Shown in pieces: positions 63,691 to 64,000 of a DNA stretch of 64,000 nucleotides. Both the position numbers and the translations under genes were made by a program. The stretch is from NCBI GenBank assembly GCA_964247975.1, contig CAXTWH010000003.1, positions 62,001 through 126,000 of the forward strand, written 5' to 3'. This stretch comes from KBS-96 sp964247975. GTDB lineage: Bacteria; Acidobacteriota; Terriglobia; Bryobacterales; Bryobacteraceae. Position 1 is the first letter of the stretch; each line of letters starts with the position of its first letter. The notes below the pieces were generated by a model that made no database searches, had not been told where the DNA came from, and saw nothing but the letters and a program-made list of their open reading frames with translations.

Positions 63691-64000
63691 CGTAGGAATG
63701 CTTCGGGCAAACCTCCGTCAACCGGTACCACATGCCCTGTTGTTTTGGCGCTCAGATCACTGGCCAGAAAAATAATCGCTTCGGCGCAGTCATCCGGCAG
63801 AATCGGATCGCGCGTTAACGTGCGTTGCGCATAGAACTGGGCCAGCTTGCTTCGTAGGTCTTCCGTATTTTCTTCTTCCGAAAAGGCGATGTTGTATTTT
63901 CGCAGCGAACTCATCACGCGATCTCGCGGGAACATGGCGGAGCCAGCCACCACGGTAGCGGGAGCAATTCCGTTCACGCGCACAAACGGAGCCATGCCGA
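63687..64000 (-). CDS. bifunctional rhamnulose-1-phosphate aldolase/short-chain dehydrogenase, C-terminal part
   Basis: The last about 104 residues; the gene starts beyond the window. The sequence contains FVRVNGIAPATVVAGSAMFPRDRV, LRSKLAQFYAQRTLTRDPILPDDCAEAIIFLAS and TGHVVPVDGGLPEAFLR. These match the C-terminal SDR domain of the RhaD-RhaE fusion, which splits rhamnulose-1-phosphate into DHAP and lactaldehyde and oxidises lactaldehyde. Together with the importer it points to L-rhamnose catabolism. It overlaps the ATPase start by 4 bases. Confidence 0.85.
   Translation of the reverse strand, partial: GMAPFVRVNGIAPATVVAGSAMFPRDRVMSSLRKYNIAFSEEENTEDLRSKLAQFYAQRTLTRDPILPDDCAEAIIFLASDLSAKTTGHVVPVDGGLPEAFLR

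Overview
The window looks like a draft-genome or metagenome contig of a Gram-negative bacterium, most likely an Acidobacteriota member of the Solibacter/Bryobacter type. That assignment is inference. It rests on a GWxTD-domain protein, CarboxypepD_reg/Oar-like outer-membrane barrels, PDZ-containing and multi-PAS sensor kinases, a DUF507 protein and a bifunctional rhamnulose-1-phosphate aldolase/dehydrogenase tail. Gene density is high, GC is moderate by eye, and I see no tRNA, rRNA, CRISPR array, integrase or insertion sequence. A 10-N scaffold gap lies at 58683-58692.

Region by region. 1-2.3 kb: the tail of a TonB-dependent receptor, then OsmC, a nitroreductase and a secreted S1/P1 nuclease. 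2.4-9.3 kb: a co-oriented proteostasis block of clpB, htrA and lon, with clear intrinsic terminators after htrA and lon. 9.3-23 kb: a PAS histidine kinase, a mutarotase-like lipoprotein, an orphan antitoxin-like protein, DinB, two tandem TolC-family channels, a YkgJ cysteine-cluster protein coupled to rmuC, a divergent ArsR/SDR pair and a glycine-zipper membrane protein. 23.3-24.8 kb: a decayed divergent pair (FAD monooxygenase and TetR) that lost both N-termini at one junction.

24.9-33.6 kb is the most accessory-looking stretch. It holds a Tat-type UroD-like protein, a stand-alone A-T-TE non-ribosomal peptide synthetase with only half a condensation domain, a receiver-SpoIIE phosphatase with an RsbW-like kinase, a DksA/TraR zinc-finger protein and a DHA2 drug exporter. 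33.6-43.7 kb carries a PNPOx stress protein, two paralogous small Cys-rich proteins around a polysaccharide deacetylase, ahcY divergent from an ArsR-methyltransferase fusion, a beta-decarboxylating dehydrogenase, a Tat ferritin-like protein, an exported RraA-like protein coupled to GlcG/HbpS, and crcB.

43.7-58.5 kb carries a 992-residue membrane PDZ-GAF-PAS histidine kinase, the GWxTD protein followed by an outer-membrane barrel, an AMIN amidase, mobA, an orphan MlaF-like ATPase, an SH3-domain protein, a ZIP transporter, DUF507 and a YyaL/DUF255 protein. 58.5-64 kb is a leftward sugar operon, probably for L-rhamnose: aldolase/dehydrogenase, ATPase, permease, and a permease fused in frame to its substrate-binding protein with an internal Shine-Dalgarno and ATG at the fusion point.

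Most genes are housekeeping, stress or envelope functions. The points that most deserve a second look are the permease-binding protein fusion, the paired Cys-rich proteins, the unusual NRPS and its neighbours, the double pseudogene, and several long inverted repeats in intergenic DNA.
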